Assembly (NCBI GenBank): GCA_030142905.1
Contig: JASJOG010000028.1
Location: 574,501-638,500 of the forward strand
Length of the DNA stretch: 64,000 bases
Direction: 5' to 3'
Source of the DNA: Heliopora coerulea
Lineage: Eukaryota; Cnidaria; Anthozoa; Scleralcyonacea; Helioporidae
The notes beneath the pieces are model-generated. The model had not been told where the DNA came from. It worked only from the letters and a program-made list of their open reading frames with translations, and did no database searches. How positions within the stretch are numbered: the stretch's first letter is position 1; every line of letters begins with the position of its first letter. This document shows positions 1 to 15,500 of this stretch, piece by piece. The translations under genes were made by a program, and so were the position numbers.

Positions 1-529
1 TCATTATCAAGGTACATTATACTTGTCCTACATCTGCCAGAATGCCCAACCGATTTCGACGTTGGCCTATCCGAGTTTGTCAATATATTTTGATTAATTT
101 AACATTACGCATACTAATACCCTCCGAAAGCTTCCTCAAATCTTGATTGCTTTTATACCACTGGTCTTTATCAAGTAATTAGTTGATAAAACTGTACTAC
201 AGAGTTGTGAATTAAACTTGGTTCACCGTATTTTATCCGGATTCTCCTCAGTCCGCAAAACGCTGTGCGTATCAGTATGACTTCTTGAATACCCGAATTT
301 CCAAATGTCACACTTTGCCATTTAAATTATGTATTTCACATATTAAGCCAAAGATTAATATATGAAAATTAATTTCACGAATGAAATCAACATTACGTTT
401 AGAATTTTAAAGCCTTCACAAATGAAATAAACGATTCAACGGCGATATGGCATGAAATTTTCATGAAGTACAGGTGACATTTGTAAACTTAGTTGAAAAC
501 AGAATACTAAACAATTAAGCTATTCTAAC

Positions 530-3500
530 CTGGAAGTTTGTTTATATCTAAACTCAATTGACGCTTTTCGTCGTAAGTCATTGCCTTAGCATCTTCTTCA
601 TCTTCACTTTCAACCTCGTCCTTCTTCTTCTTGGCCACAATTCTAACAGATTAAATTACACGAGTTAGGCCTGTTTCAAACGTTGAACTTATCATGTGCC
701 GAACCTAATCACTATTAAGTTCGACAAAGTTCGATGGGTCTTCGATGTTGGGTTTTTGAGGTTGAGGTCGGATTTTTCGAGGTTGACGTTTATTTTGGCC
801 AGCAGTCACCTGGACCGCGCAGGCCCATGAGACTTGGCGACTCACGCTTTATCGTTTAAGTTTTCTAAATGGCCAAGGCAAAGAACGAAAATATGAAGAA
901 AGGGAACAGAAGAAACTCAAAAGCGGTTATTCCCAATGTGCTTTCTCTTTCCTTAACATTGCCACGTGGCATTGATTACAGTATCCAACACGCATCCCTG
1001 CTTGCCATTCTTCGACTTCTTCGTCTTGTTCCGATACAGCACAACGATTACATGTTGGTAACAAGCAAGTGTTGCATTTATATTTAGTTATCGACTCGTA
1101 AATCATACATTTCCCGTCATGTCGCTCTTCCATATCGACTAATTAACTCGAAAAGACCGCGTAACTTGTGTGGAGGTAGCTAAATGCGATTTTATGAATC
1201 AAATTCCAAGCTTGCTCCCGGTTGGGCACATGAGATATTCGACGTCTGAAACCACGTCGAATTTTGTCGAACTTAATAATTTGTGTCGACCTCAATTATA
1301 ATCGTCGAACTTAATTGTTTCAAACGTCGAACTTATCATGTGCTTAATTGCCTTGAATTAGGTTCGGCACATGATAAGTTCGACGTTTGAAATGGGCCTT
1401 AAGAAAACTACAGTCATGTTTGTAGGCAAATTTTCTATCATTAGAAGAAACTGGCTCATACTTGCTATTAGCTGATCGTTTTGATGCCGACTTTTTGGAC
1501 GATTTAGAGGAAGGTGTTTTGGACGATGATAATTTCGGTTCTTTAGGCGGTTTGGGCTCCTTTGACTTTGGCGTCTTCGTGGTCTTCGGTAAAGCTTTCG
1601 CTGAAACGTCGTTGGTTTTACCTTTGCTTTTCTTCGCGCTTTTTGGTTCTTTCTCCGTTTTATTCTTCTTTTTCTTCTTCCCTTTCATCAACACACTCTG
1701 GCCTGTTAGCTGACTGAGTTGTTCATGAACAGAGATTAGCTGCGAGCAACACAAAGATATAAAAAATTATTTCAGCGAAAGCAATGGTAAAATTTTCGTT
1801 CCACAATACAAAGATGATTTAAACACAGTTTTTAAATACGTAGATACCATGGTGAATGGTAATTTTAGAATTTTACCTCTAAGTTTCAAACAGTTCTTTT
1901 AAGAACTAAACTATCCAACAGTCTTTGGTAACTGTGTATACGTCTTTATAGAGTATATTACTCTTCATCTTCTCCTACTTTATCTTAAATTACCATTCAC
2001 CATGGCATCTACGTATTTAAAAACTGTGTTTAAATTTGTTACCACGACAAAATCGTTGTTTTCAGATGATTCTAAAAATCAACGTATAACAACACGGCAG
2101 ACTGTTAATTTTTCGTCGAGGAGAACTAAGCTCAATGCTTCACTACATGCTGCAGATGCAAATTTGTCTTAGCAAATATTTTTGACGTATTTGAATATGG
2201 GTGATTTAGGCCACATCCACACGTATACGTTTTCAAATTTATGCGTTTTCGCTTAACTGAAAACGCTTTAAAATTGCGTTCACGTGAGCGTTTTTGTATC
2301 GTATTCGCCTGTCCACACGACAACGCTGAAAACGATGGGAGGGTTAATTAAATCATGTCTGGCCAATCAAAATCACTGATCTCGATAGTGGTCTTCATGT
2401 TAGAGAACTGGGTCCAACATAGTTTTCAAAAGTGTCTGTTTTCGTCTGTCCACACGAAAACAGAGCGTTTTCAAAAGTCTCCGTTTTCAACAGTCTCCAC
2501 TTTCTCCGTTTTCGATGAAAACGACTCCACCCACTCATCGTTTACGTGTTGACGGAAGGCTAAAACGGATAAAAAAGTATGCATTTTCCAACGAAAACGC
2601 ATACGTGTGGGCGGGGCCTTACATTGGTATGTGGCTAAGTGTTCTGTTAATAGCTTCTTCCTCACAGTTTAGGGTCTGCGGACATGAAACGATTGCTGCA
2701 AGGATGAATTATAATAGAGTTCGTTCAAAGAAACTACAAAAAGGCCATACTAAGGAATTACCTGTTGTTTTAGTTCATTAATTTTAAGTCTTGCATCTTC
2801 TCCTTCAGATTGTGAATCTTCATCATCAGATTCGTCACTGTGCCCAGAATCCTCCCCAGCTTGATCAGAAGATTCCATGCCTGGCTCAGTTTCCGCGCTG
2901 TGTGAAGCTGATGATGGTTGCTCTGCGTGTTGTGGTTCATCTGGCATTTTGGCGTAACGCATTTCAAACACATCCTATATTAAGTAACACAAAAAAGATA
3001 ATGCAACTAGAAGTTTCAAAATATCGACGATTGATTGTCCAAGCGGAAATCAATCTGCTGAGCATTGCTATTTATATCAAAGTATCAAAACAGAGTTCAC
3101 CCTAGTTTTGTGGTTGAGGTCCCAGGGAAGACCAGGGGTCTCCTACGGGGGATTTATCAACGGAGGATCCTTTTTTACCTTCAAGTGCCCTCCCCCCTTG
3201 GATTATCAGAGCTTTGGGCTGTTTTCGTGAATACACTCGGAGATATAAAACCAAGACTGGGTAGTAAATTTGTTTTGGGAAGACTTCCTGTGTTGTTTTT
3301 AACGAATTTAAGTAGACCGCATACACCGAGACGCCAATCGTAAGCAAAAATTCGACCGTGTAGATACACCTTTTTGAGATTGCCGTGCGTCTCTGGGATG
3401 CACAGTGGTGAAAATGTGCGCGTCCTACCTCTGAAAAGGGCAAGTGAAAACCTAACGAATGACTTCTATAGTTGATGACTTCTAACTGTACAGTCACCAA

Positions 3501-6500
3501 GAAGTCGACAATAAATTGAAGTAACACTCTACAAGTTTTTATATTTCTCCTTGAAAACGTACTTTCCGATGGGGTGCTGGTGGGACAGTGGTAGTGCATG
3601 TGTCTCTCACCACTGGCTACGGTTCGATTCCGTCTCCGTGCAGTAGTCAGACTAAAGTTACCTTGGTCGCACGAGAGAACAGTGTTGTCCAGTTTGACTC
3701 TACCCAGCATCGCAGGTTTTCTCCGGGTATTCCGATTTCCTTCTGTAGTTACACTGGACCCACAAGGGATGGTCATAACTGGACTCCATGCAGAACAGTT
3801 TAGCGAACTGATAGGGTTATCCAGTACGAAGACCTTTTCCTTCACGGCAGCCAGGGTAATAATATTTGAGTTCGCAACCTCAACCAACTTGTTCGGACAC
3901 TATTTCTTTGAATCAAAAGTCTTTAACCTATTTCCCTTAATGCTATGTAATAATGCTGCTCCCGATTAATCGATTAATCGATTATTTTTTGGCAATAGAA
4001 TTATTCTTAAAAATAATCGGATCATCGACAACAACTACGCACACCATGATATTCACCTTAACTTTCTTTCTGCAATTAAAAAAAATGCGAAGAGATAGCA
4101 TTCTCGCGCTCTCATTGCAGTCAATAGTGGTCTCGAAGAAGCGTGCAGCACTTCAGCCAGCTGTTCTTGATGCACTGTTATTTTTAAACAAAAACAATAT
4201 GTAGGCAGTCAAAGTGCATATTTCTTTATTTTGGCTATTTCTCTGTGTTTACATAATTATATTATATAAGTTTTTTTATTGAGTTTTTCTACTGGAAAAT
4301 TTCAAAACTTTAAAAACATTAAAACACACTCCTTTCTTTGAAAGGACAAACCACTGTGGACGTGTCATGATTTAATTTATTCAATACGATTAATCGATTA
4401 CGGATATAAACCGATGGGAGCAGCACTACAATGTAAATAGCCGTCAAAAATCCCATGTCATACCTGTAGTTTTCTGGCCATTTTGACCACGTCATGGTCA
4501 GGTGGATTATATTTATAACAATTGGTGAATATTACGCGGACGTCAGCTGCAAATTGCGAGGGGGTCTCATATTCTCTTTTTTCCAGCTTGCTCTGTAATA
4601 CAATGTCATTTATAAGATTTAATAAAGACACCAATAATTTTCCATAAAACGTTAGTGTTCAGATATTGAAAATAAACCTAAAATTACCATATGAATTTAG
4701 CAAGGCGGACTGGGCAACTGGCAAATGGTAAAAATGTGTCATTTACGGGCTGGAAGGTAAGTAAAGAAAAATATTTAACGGAGCTCTTCAAACAAAGTTC
4801 AAGTCCGCGGCAGTCCATCGGACAGAAGTATACACTCACTTTAAAAAGAAGTCAAGTTTCGCTGGTGTTCACACACTAGTAACGTTGAGTAACGTTTTCT
4901 AAACTATCTGATTCAGTGGCAATTCTGTGAACGTCTTCTCCTTTGGTCAGGTCCCGGTTGGGTCTTAAAAACGTCCAAACACTCGAGATTTTCCTCCAGA
5001 ATTATCAACTCAACAGTAAGCGGTCGAGTGTAAAAGCCACAATGTTCTATAGAATATACCCTTCACTTAATTGGCATTACCACCTTATAAATACTGAACT
5101 CGTGGCCATGCTCTCGGTAAGGGCCTCCGTAGCTCAGTTGGCAGAGCATCGCACTAGATTCGCGGGTTCGATTCCCAGCCGGATGGCCCAGCCCAATATT
5201 GCATTTTTTGTCACAGCTCCCGGGTTGGGTCTTAAAAATATCTAGACACTCGAGAGATTTTCCTCCTTCAGAATTATCAACTTAACAGTTGACGGTCGTG
5301 CGTAAACCCCATAATGTTCTATCTTTTAGAAGATTCACTTACTTTGACAGTTGTGAGATCCATAGGGGTCTTAATAATATTGAAGTAGTCATGAAGTCCT
5401 AATCCTACTGCATCAACTGGATCGTAAAAAGGCCAAGCATATTCCTAAAATAAACAATTTAGAAGATATCACACTTCCTTGCCACAATAATTAGTCATTA
5501 CTAAGATATATATATATCATACACTGCGTGGACACATTTTAAATTTCATTCTGGACACAGCTAGATTATTCCATTCAACATGGAAGAAATGCCGCTGGGG
5601 TTTGAATGGTTAATGCAACTCCTAGTTAAAACAAACATTGCAAGTTATTCCAACGTTTCCAACTCTTGTGGGCACATCAGATCTTTTCCTGCCCAGCAGA
5701 AAAACTACATCTTTAAATTGTTAATTATCAATCCCTGCAGAGTCACAAGAAAACACGAAATACGAACAACCAAATAAGTTAAAACGGCATTTCCACGGCA
5801 AAATAGAATTTTGGTAAGACTTCACATACCAAATTATTGACCGAGACTATTCTCTAACTGTTCACTGCTTTTAATTGAAATTTAGGCATTAGCCCCATCT
5901 TGACACATTAAAATCATTAAGAGCTTACGCAGTGAAATAAAAACCTGTTGAAAATACCGCGTGTTAATGTTCAGATTGTACTGAAAACTTTAGGTCTTCA
6001 CGTAGGATTCATAACGGTGGACAGTAATATAGGTTTAAGATTATTTGCAGGAGTTTTTTTTACATAGGAAGTGGGATTATTACATTTTCTGCGTGGAAAT
6101 TTGGCGCTGATTACTGGCAGTTTTTGAACGTGATACTCTTCTCAGTTGGACAAAGCTATTACAATTTTATGGCCTTTGTAACAAATTCATTTGCCCAAAT
6201 GAATGTCAAAGCCATCACATGTTGTGTACCACGAAACCAGCATTCTCTCTTAACGGTTTTTGAGTGATTCATTACTTCACACTCATAACACAGATGTCAC
6301 AAGACGTTTCGTATTATTGATTTGACGAGTTCTATAACCAGACCTTTGGTTACAGCCTTAGAGAGACTGTAAGGAACATTTCATTCAGGAATGAACCCAA
6401 TTGTGACAATTATTGCAGTATAACCATTCATGATTTGTGAAGCTCAAGACACAGTTGATTTCAGACAAAGGAACGACAGGCCGTGATCGGTCAATTGATA

Positions 6501-9500
6501 GATGGATCTTGACAACTGATTTTGGAACTGAAGTAAAATATTCCTGTGTTGCATAAAAATACAAATATATACAAATACATAGAACTGATTTGGCGTAAAT
6601 GAAACTACATCTCCGGTATGCATTCTACAAAAAAATCTTTGTCACCTATCTCTGCTGGATTTCGTATCACGAACTCTGTTTTTCGGGCTTAATAGAAGTA
6701 GGAAGCTTAACACTTGCAGCATAAGGTTAGGTGAATACGTTTTTATTAATACAAAATAAGTCAAGAAGTAAAACAAAATCCTTCAGATTTAGAACTGATG
6801 CAAAATTACAATTGTGATACGAAGTCTTTCTGATTTACGTGAACGTTTTGTTTCACATTCTCAGTTGCTTTAATGATTTCTAGTGTGTTTATCCGACAGT
6901 TCAGCTAGGCAAAAGACAGTCTGGTGTTAAATACCTTTTTGATTTTCTTATGCACAACTGAAGTTGCAAAAATTCGACTCTGTTTCGTGAAGCAGGAAGA
7001 GGAATCAGTGACAATTTTGCATGTAGCTAAAATGGCCAGAAATGCCCAATTTTGTTTCACAAGAGTGGTAGCTGAACGAAATTATATATCAAAGCTGAAT
7101 TATGGTTAAATTCTTGCTAGCAAAACAACAGTTTCTGGTTTGGTAACATACAGCATTTCCAACCGTGGCTACCAGACTTATAGTAGTTTGTTGTGTCTGA
7201 TTATCAAAGAGTTCATAAATAGAAGTAACTTAAAGGGCCAATACCTCTAGTTTAATTTATGACCCCTGTGATAATCACCACTTTCATTGTTTCAAAGATC
7301 ATGTGGATTTTATATCAATTCAGTTTCTTGAGCATTTTCTTCACTTCCCTAAGTTGTCTTTTTACTTGAAAATGAAGAAACTGTTAATGGCACTTCATCT
7401 CTGTTCAAGGCTTGAATTAATAGGAAAATCTTACATGCACAGCATGCACCTAATTTTTTTAACTACCTGCACCACCAATTATTTATGTGCACAGACATGT
7501 TCAAAAAAAAATCTCGAAACACAATTTCACTTCTTTTCAATAATGATTTGGTTTACTTGATGTTTTCGAGTGAGACTCCTCAGAACGCAGGCTCACTTGA
7601 TGATTATGGCAAAAGGACGGGCGTAAGATTGCACAGTGGATCAAGAATCATTCATGATTGAATTATCAGCTAAATAATATTGATATGCTATTTGGTACAA
7701 ACTATTACGTCTCATGTCCAATCATTACTCTGAAGCTAAGGTAATGATGCTGATTATGAAGTGCAGTACATGTGGTCACTGTGTGAAAATTTCTACGTGC
7801 ACGCAATGCATGTAAGTGACAAAAGTTACATGCACATCTTGAATTTTGCGTGCATTCATGCAGGTGTGCATGCGGTATTTCAAGCCTTGTCTGTTGTTGC
7901 AAGGATCTTTCACTATTTCATTCTGGCTAATGCGAGATGATTTTACTTGACAAATGAAGACTTCCCAAAATTAACTCAAGCTCAGAGAGGTCTTTCATCA
8001 TTTAACTCAGGGAATTGCAAAGTGATTGCCAAAAGGGGACCTGGTAGTACCCAGTTAATAATTTAGGCTTGAGTTTTAGGGATATTTAAGGGGAATACAA
8101 TGCTTCCCCCAGTCAAGATTCAAAACCTCTTGAACTAGGCCTCCTTTCAAAGCATATAAATGAGCTGTTTGAGAAGGACTTATGGAGAAGGGTTTTCACC
8201 ATTTCATCACAAGTAGGTCCAGAGACCTCTCCTTAACAGGAAACATCATCAAGGAGTGATATTAAAGGGGGTCTGTTTGCAGTTCGATTGAGATCACAGT
8301 AATCTGTTAACTTCATAGTTGTCTCTACTTGATAAAGTGAAAGTGCTGGTGAGAAGAAAATTACTAAAGACTGGACTGAAGTCAGTGAATCAGGCAGGGA
8401 AAATGTAGTAGAGCATTCTCTTTATGCTAGCCATTTTTATCAACATTACCATGTTTAAATGAAAAATAACAATGAAATGTAAACTTTAGCATGTCCTTTC
8501 ATCAGAATGTATGATGCACAGAAAAATTATATAATTTAGATTATAAAATAACATTTGGAAAATGTGGGTGCTGACTGACTGGAAGTCACATTTCTTTGGC
8601 TCAAAAATATGGTAATGCTTGCCAGTAATACATAATGTATGCCATCAAACAACAAATAACAAAAAGTATCATAATTTCTTCACCTTTTACAAGTTATTTC
8701 ATCAATGAAATTGAAAACATTTTGTATGTGTTCCCACTCAGCACTTCTGGATGAAATTGTGAAGTCAAAATGGTGGAAACACTTGCCCTTGTGTTCTCAT
8801 TCTCATTCCTCCTTGCACATACATCGGTGGTTATGTACAAAATGGAAGTGATCTTCAAATGTCATCAAACACTTATAGATTGTGATAAGACATTGAAACT
8901 GCAGCAGAATTCCAATCCTTACTCTCTTACCACTGCAGTCACTTTCCACATCAAGCATACCATACCAGAACTTACCATAACATGATGGAACACATCAATG
9001 ACATGACATGCATCAGAGCTTGTTAACCTGCCGACTTTACTCAAGAAAGGACACAAGCCAATTGATGCATAAAGTTCTGTTTTACACTACATTTTTGCAC
9101 CTTGTGATTGTCATCCTATCCAAATGCATGTCTTGAACTCAAAAATAGCCATTAAGACTAACTAGACCAAATCATTAGAAGTCCTGCAGTGCATGTCCTC
9201 CAGTGAGTTGACAATCATGATTGCATAAATGCACCCTGATGTCATGTCCAGGTAAGTACAATACCCATGAAGTGGAAAACGAGTTGCATGCGGCTTAACT
9301 GGCTAAAACCTTAGCAAAAAAACTTTAACATAAAATTACATAAATGCCTTGTATTAAACCACACATTCACTTCAATATCACTTACATAGTGCTTTTTGGA
9401 GTACAGTTCTTTAAGAATTGAACTACAGTACTTCAGTTGCTCTGTTAAAGGTTTCTTTTTCGATCGAGCCTATCAACAGAACATTAGTCAAGTTAATTCA

Positions 9501-12500
9501 CTGGTAAACCACACAGCAAACCACATATAAGTTAAGAGGAAAAAATAAGAAGAAAAGAATTTTAACAATTAATCCTCTAGATGTGACTGATCTCAATACA
9601 AAAACAATGAACAAACTCAACTTTAACCATGGCCATGTAAATCAATAATACAACAGCATTACACAATTATTCATACATGGCAATTGATAAACAGTATTTT
9701 TTTTTATTTGCTGGTAGTGAAAATTAGATCAAAAATCCTCTTGAATTTAATGTGCAATTAACATGCATACTAAGCAGTAAAATATCAGATGCTTCTTTTA
9801 AATGTCTTCCAGGGCATAGAAACCAAGCAAGTCTGATCTATAACTAGAACATAGTGAAATGCCTTTTTCTACCTAGTAGGGGTGCACCGGATAGTGTTTT
9901 TTTTATAACTGGCCGGATACCGGATTTACCGAATAATTGAAAAAAATCTGGCCGGATACCAGCATTTTGGATGAAAAGCTTGCACTTGCCACAAATCAAT
10001 TAATTATTACCCAAATTAGGTTTGGATTGAGAGGAGAAAAATCAAAACTTTACACTGAAGTTCAAATGTGATTTGTCTTTTTTTACAAGTAATTACTTTA
10101 AAACATTACTTGTTCACTGGCATTTATAATTATTACAAGCATTAATTAGACAAGTTATGAGTTGCAACTTGCAAATGGTGGAAAAATGCAACAGAACTGA
10201 AGATGAACATGATGAACATGACGATGAAACTCCTTTTCATTCATCACAATGCAAGAAAATTCTGACAATGCCACTATATAACAAACTAGAGTGGGACTAC
10301 AAACAACTTTGTGTAAAATGGTTGTTATGCGCATCAAAATGTGTCACTTATTGAGATTGTTATCAAGTAACAAACGATTATCTTCTGTTTATTTGTTAAA
10401 AAATAAGGTTAGATCGGAACACGAGTTTACATTGTTTCTTCCATTAATGTCTCTTGTTAGTATGGTACAAGTAACACAAATTGACAATTATCTTCAGAAA
10501 AGCAAATTATTCGGTATCCGGCTGGATATAAGAAAATAACCGGCTGGATACCGGATAGTCCCATTACCCTACTATCCGGCTGGATACAATATCTGGTGCA
10601 CCCCTACTACCTAGTTTTTGCATTGTCAACTATTGCTGACTGCAGATGGACATGTTGAATTAAGTTCAACTTTGTATAGTTTGTCACTGGCTGGTATCAA
10701 TGGCTTTCATTTCAAGAGACTACTAGGAAGTCTGAATGTGGTCAGGAATTGTAAACAAATCCTGTACAAAGTTACTGAAAATGGGAAAAATATGCTCAAA
10801 TACAGATAAAAATGCCCAACAATATCCAACAACAAAGGGGACTCCAGCAGTCTGAGGTTCTGCTCACAGTGGGTGGCACTGGGCAGTAGTGCCCAGCACT
10901 CTGCAGTGCTGCCTGGCATTCACACCAAAGCAGACCTTTCCACCTGGCAGTTGAAAAGAATCGAATATGTGACAAGAAAACCTCCAGTGATTTTTTTTGT
11001 TCACTTTAGCAATATTATTGACCATTATTTGCTAAAATTAAGAACCATAATGTGCACACTATTAGGTACTGGTAATTTGGTGAAATATGATATCCATTCA
11101 TTTTAAACCAAAACTTCAAGCTGTTGGGGTGTGACCCTGGGCTCTCATGTACCTGGCACCCACATGGGCTTGGGCAGAACCCAGAGCAATATCAGCCGTC
11201 CTTCAATTTTTGCTGTTTCAACTGGATGGACAACCTCATAGAAACCGGGCTTAATTCTATCATTCAAATTTTACAAGATTCCTAAATATTCTTGCTGTAC
11301 TGTATTTCCCAGCGTACAAGTCAACCCAGGATATAAGTTGACCCCTTATTTTCTGACTGAAATATCATGAATTTTACAATACCCCATGTATAAGTTGAGT
11401 CCATCAAATTAAGTAGTTACCAGACACAGAATAGTGTTCGCAGAAACGTTGATAACATGGCAAATCTTTTAAAACATATCTTTTTAATCATTAAGAGCTT
11501 ATTTTCATATAGAAAAACTACACATACAGTACCAGTATTTACTAAAGCTACTTACAATTTACTTTACCTGAAATATTTTAGTATACTAGTCTTGTAGATG
11601 AACAAACATTGGATATTAAAATGTCTGTGCATCAAAATCCCTCAAACTCTTCATTGCTATCATCAGACTGATTGAAAAGTTCATGATTTTTTCCATGGTG
11701 ATGCGGTCGTTGAAAGGGTAGCCCGTTTTTTTGTCTTCAAGAGCGCTGGGACTAGTATATATGATCTCTAATTTTGCTCAATTTCATGACCCTTCGTATA
11801 AGTCAAGGTGGACTTTTAGACATTAATTTTGGGTCCTAGAAAATTGACTTATACGATGGGAAATACGGTATTTGTCTTGATGTACACTTTTTGTGCTTTT
11901 TAATTCATAATTTTTCCTTAATAGATCATTTATGGTAAACAATTGGCTCTACAACTTCATACTCTTAAAGTTTACCTGGTTGGGTAATTCAGGTAAATCT
12001 CTTGTAGGTTTTTTGATCTGTCTAGTTGATTCACGTCTGGCAGGTATTTTTGCAGGTTTGGTTACTGGTGATTGTTCTGAAGGTAAATTTCCAGGTGTGG
12101 TTGTATCAGCTTTCCTCTTCACTCCTTTCTTAACCTTAAAATTTACCAAAAAAACATGGTGAAAAACATTTGTACCATGATGGAAACGTAGCACTATACA
12201 TAACAACAGAATTAGGGGTGAACAGGTAAATTAGACCTAATTAGTGTCCTGGAGAAAATTACTTAATATGGTAGCAGAAATTTGGTAGCTGATATGAAAA
12301 ATTTTCTAAAGACCATTTCCCAGTAGTTAACTTGCATAACAATGAAAAACAGAACACAATCCAAACTAAAACAGTAAATTCAATAAAATTTTTAAGAAGG
12401 TAACATTCCAATCTTTCAGAAGATTCTCATTAGAGGAACTCAACTTAACAATATTCTCCCCTTTTTTAAAGTAAAGGTTTCTTTTCAAATATTGCACAAT

Positions 12501-15500
12501 GAATGCTAATCAAATTAGGAAAATTTCAGAAAGAATTTGAAAGGCAAAAAACCAAAAAACATTCATATTTATTTAATAGTTTGACTGTAGTGGGACATTC
12601 CATACTTAGGACATTTGCAATGATTTTCCCTCACAAGCAATACATTCTGCAAACTAAAGCTTGCAAAATATGCATGGTTCAAATTAATTATTGAAAAAAG
12701 ATTTGTGATTTTCCAGGAATTTTAAAGCTCAGTTATGAAGGTAATACTACCATGTTCATAATAATAGAATTTTTAGTATTAAAGTTATTCTTCATCTACA
12801 AAAAAATATACATTAATCTCATTTTATAAGTCTTGCATCATAAATCTGCATTTGCATGAGATATTATGATCATAGAACCCTTTTCCACATATTTATACAG
12901 GTTTCCTTTGGCATATTTATTAGTCCAAATAACTGCATGAAAAAAAGTTCATATAACCAGACAAATTTGACTGCAATGGCAATTTTGCAAAAAATATGGT
13001 GAATTTCTGACACGAATATGTTCAAAAAATATGTCACAACTACTGGTAACCCAGTATACCAAATAATTACAGCTATTACAGTGTGCCAGTCACATTGGAA
13101 AATTCCAGCTTGTGATTTTGCTCATTTTCTAAAATTCCAATCACGAAAGACCTAATTTAACTTGTAAATCGTGAATTGTTATTTCAAACCTTGATATAAA
13201 AACTTACTTTTGTTGATGGTAATGTAGGTGCTTGTGGCATTAAGCCAGGTGTTGTTGAAGTTGGTGTAGCAGTACTAGAAATCCTTGAAGGTGTCATCAC
13301 AGACTGATTCACTATAGGTGCTGGTTCCAGCTTGGGGACTTGCACATTGGTTGATGCAATCTCATTTGTCAATGGTAATGTCATACTTGATACCAATGCT
13401 GGTGTACTATCTGCAACAGCTGCTGAACAAAAGATTTTTGTTGTGACATTGACAAAGTTGCTTGGCCTTAAACTGAATGATGAAATTCCTATGACAGTGT
13501 GGACAGGGATAAGAATACTGCTTTCACTGCATTTTGAACACTCTGCATACTAGTAATCAGTTTCACTAACATAAGATTTAGTGTTAAACAATATTCCAGC
13601 CACCAAAGTGAAACTTTAGTGCAATTAAATATGCATATCATGTTCAAAAGCTATGAAACATTAGTCCAAGCCCAGCTCTCTTGAGATGGCCAGCCAGCAC
13701 CTTCCCTCTGCCAAATAAAATTGTCTAAAATTTGGCAGAATTAAATAGAAAAAGGTCACCTTAAGATGGGATGGATTACCATATTTTCCAGGCAATTACC
13801 CACACGGCATATTACCCACATGGCGCTACCCACACTGGTCAAATTTATGGTCCAAAAAAAAATTATGTTGACAGGTTAGCTGCACATTAAGGTTACCTGC
13901 ACCTCAACCACACCCTTGCAATGCCATTGAGGCTTTGAAACAATGAAATGAACTTGAAGGAGTAGCTCTGGTGATGGCATTTTTCACCAGGCATGATGAA
14001 AAGCAAGGGATTAATCAAAGCTAAGTGAATTGAAGATGATTCTTAATTTTGAACCAACCAATCAAAATCGACATGCAATGTGGTAATATGTTTTAAGCCA
14101 TGAGAAATTTGAGTGAAATCCACATGAATTCTCTTGTGATGTAGCAACACACAGCATGGTATGCAATACTGGGTCCAAATTGCAATGGTTTTAAAATTTA
14201 CACTGTCATTCAGACTTATTTAGACTGATTGTTTTCTATCTTAACTTGGCACAATGCCTCACAGCCTGACTTACGAATTTCTGTATAAACCTGAAATTCT
14301 GTGAATCAAAGTGATAATTACTCCAATGGAACTGAACATTTTCTGAATTTTTTTATTATTTGGAAGACTTACATGAGCATTTAGAATCATTAATCCAATG
14401 CTATTACTGCACAGCACTTGTCATGATTTGATAACAAAATTTTTGCCAAACATAGATGTCAAAATAAAAATTTGTCATCAGATTACCTGGCAGTTTCAAA
14501 AACAGAAGAATCAACAGATAACCCATGGGTTACCACCTGGAAAATATGGTAATGTAACTATTTTCACTACAAGGTGGTATCTCAGAATTATCCAGGGTAA
14601 TACTATAATAAAATATGAATATACAGTGTATTCAGCAGAGGAACATAATTATACTCAAAAAGTCTAATCCCACATAACTCTCTGCTTCAATAACCCCACG
14701 TTGCAGGTGAACTTGATGAAAACCTTTTGCAGTCCTAACACCTCTATCTGAACAAACATTCAGTCTATGAAGTTTTTTAAAAAGTCATGGAAACTTAACC
14801 TGTCATCTTGGAGGTCACTTTAGGAGTTCTTTTTGCCTTTTTTGCTTCTGAAGATTGGGAATTGGCACCAGGCCTTTTCTTTGCAGTCAAGTCTATTTTA
14901 TGTTCCTACAAGAAAACAACGATGGCTTCTTGCTCTAATTAAATGAATACCCACTTCACAGAATTAAAAATAAACATAATAAAATCATTCTGTCTCATTA
15001 TTAAGGGAAACCAAACACTTCATAACATTAGTTTCAAAGTTGATACACCCAGGGAATGAAATTGAGCAAGAAATATACTTCTATAAATACCACCTTGTAA
15101 ACTTGATATTTGTAATAAAAGACAAAGAAAACCAAATTAAGAGAGTGTTTTCTACTAATGTTGATGTAATAACCTTATTGCCAAAAAAAGATTGTTTTTT
15201 AAATCGAAACAATGACAAAAAACCTGTGTCTATAAGCAAAGCAACAATATTACCCTAACACATAAAGTGAACATAACTTTATATATATTTGTTTCAAACT
15301 AAGGTTAGGAAGCTCTTTCAACAACTGAATATACCTCTGGAGGCATGTTATTTAACTTTTCCCTGAATGCTTTTTCAAGTGCTTCACACATCAGTACAAC
15401 ATCCTACAATCATAAAAGACAATACAATTCATCAAGATTATACCATTTTTTTTTTATGACTTCCATTGCATCAAACTGTGACATTTTCCCTAATCTCCAA

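Noticed and set aside
3102..3887. 261-codon minus-strand ORF
   Set aside because: It runs antisense through SINE family A copy 1 and unrelated intron sequence, and has no domain.
5127..5190. tRNA gene
   Set aside because: The anticodon arm is too short and the acceptor stem is mismatched; called as a degenerate SINE head.
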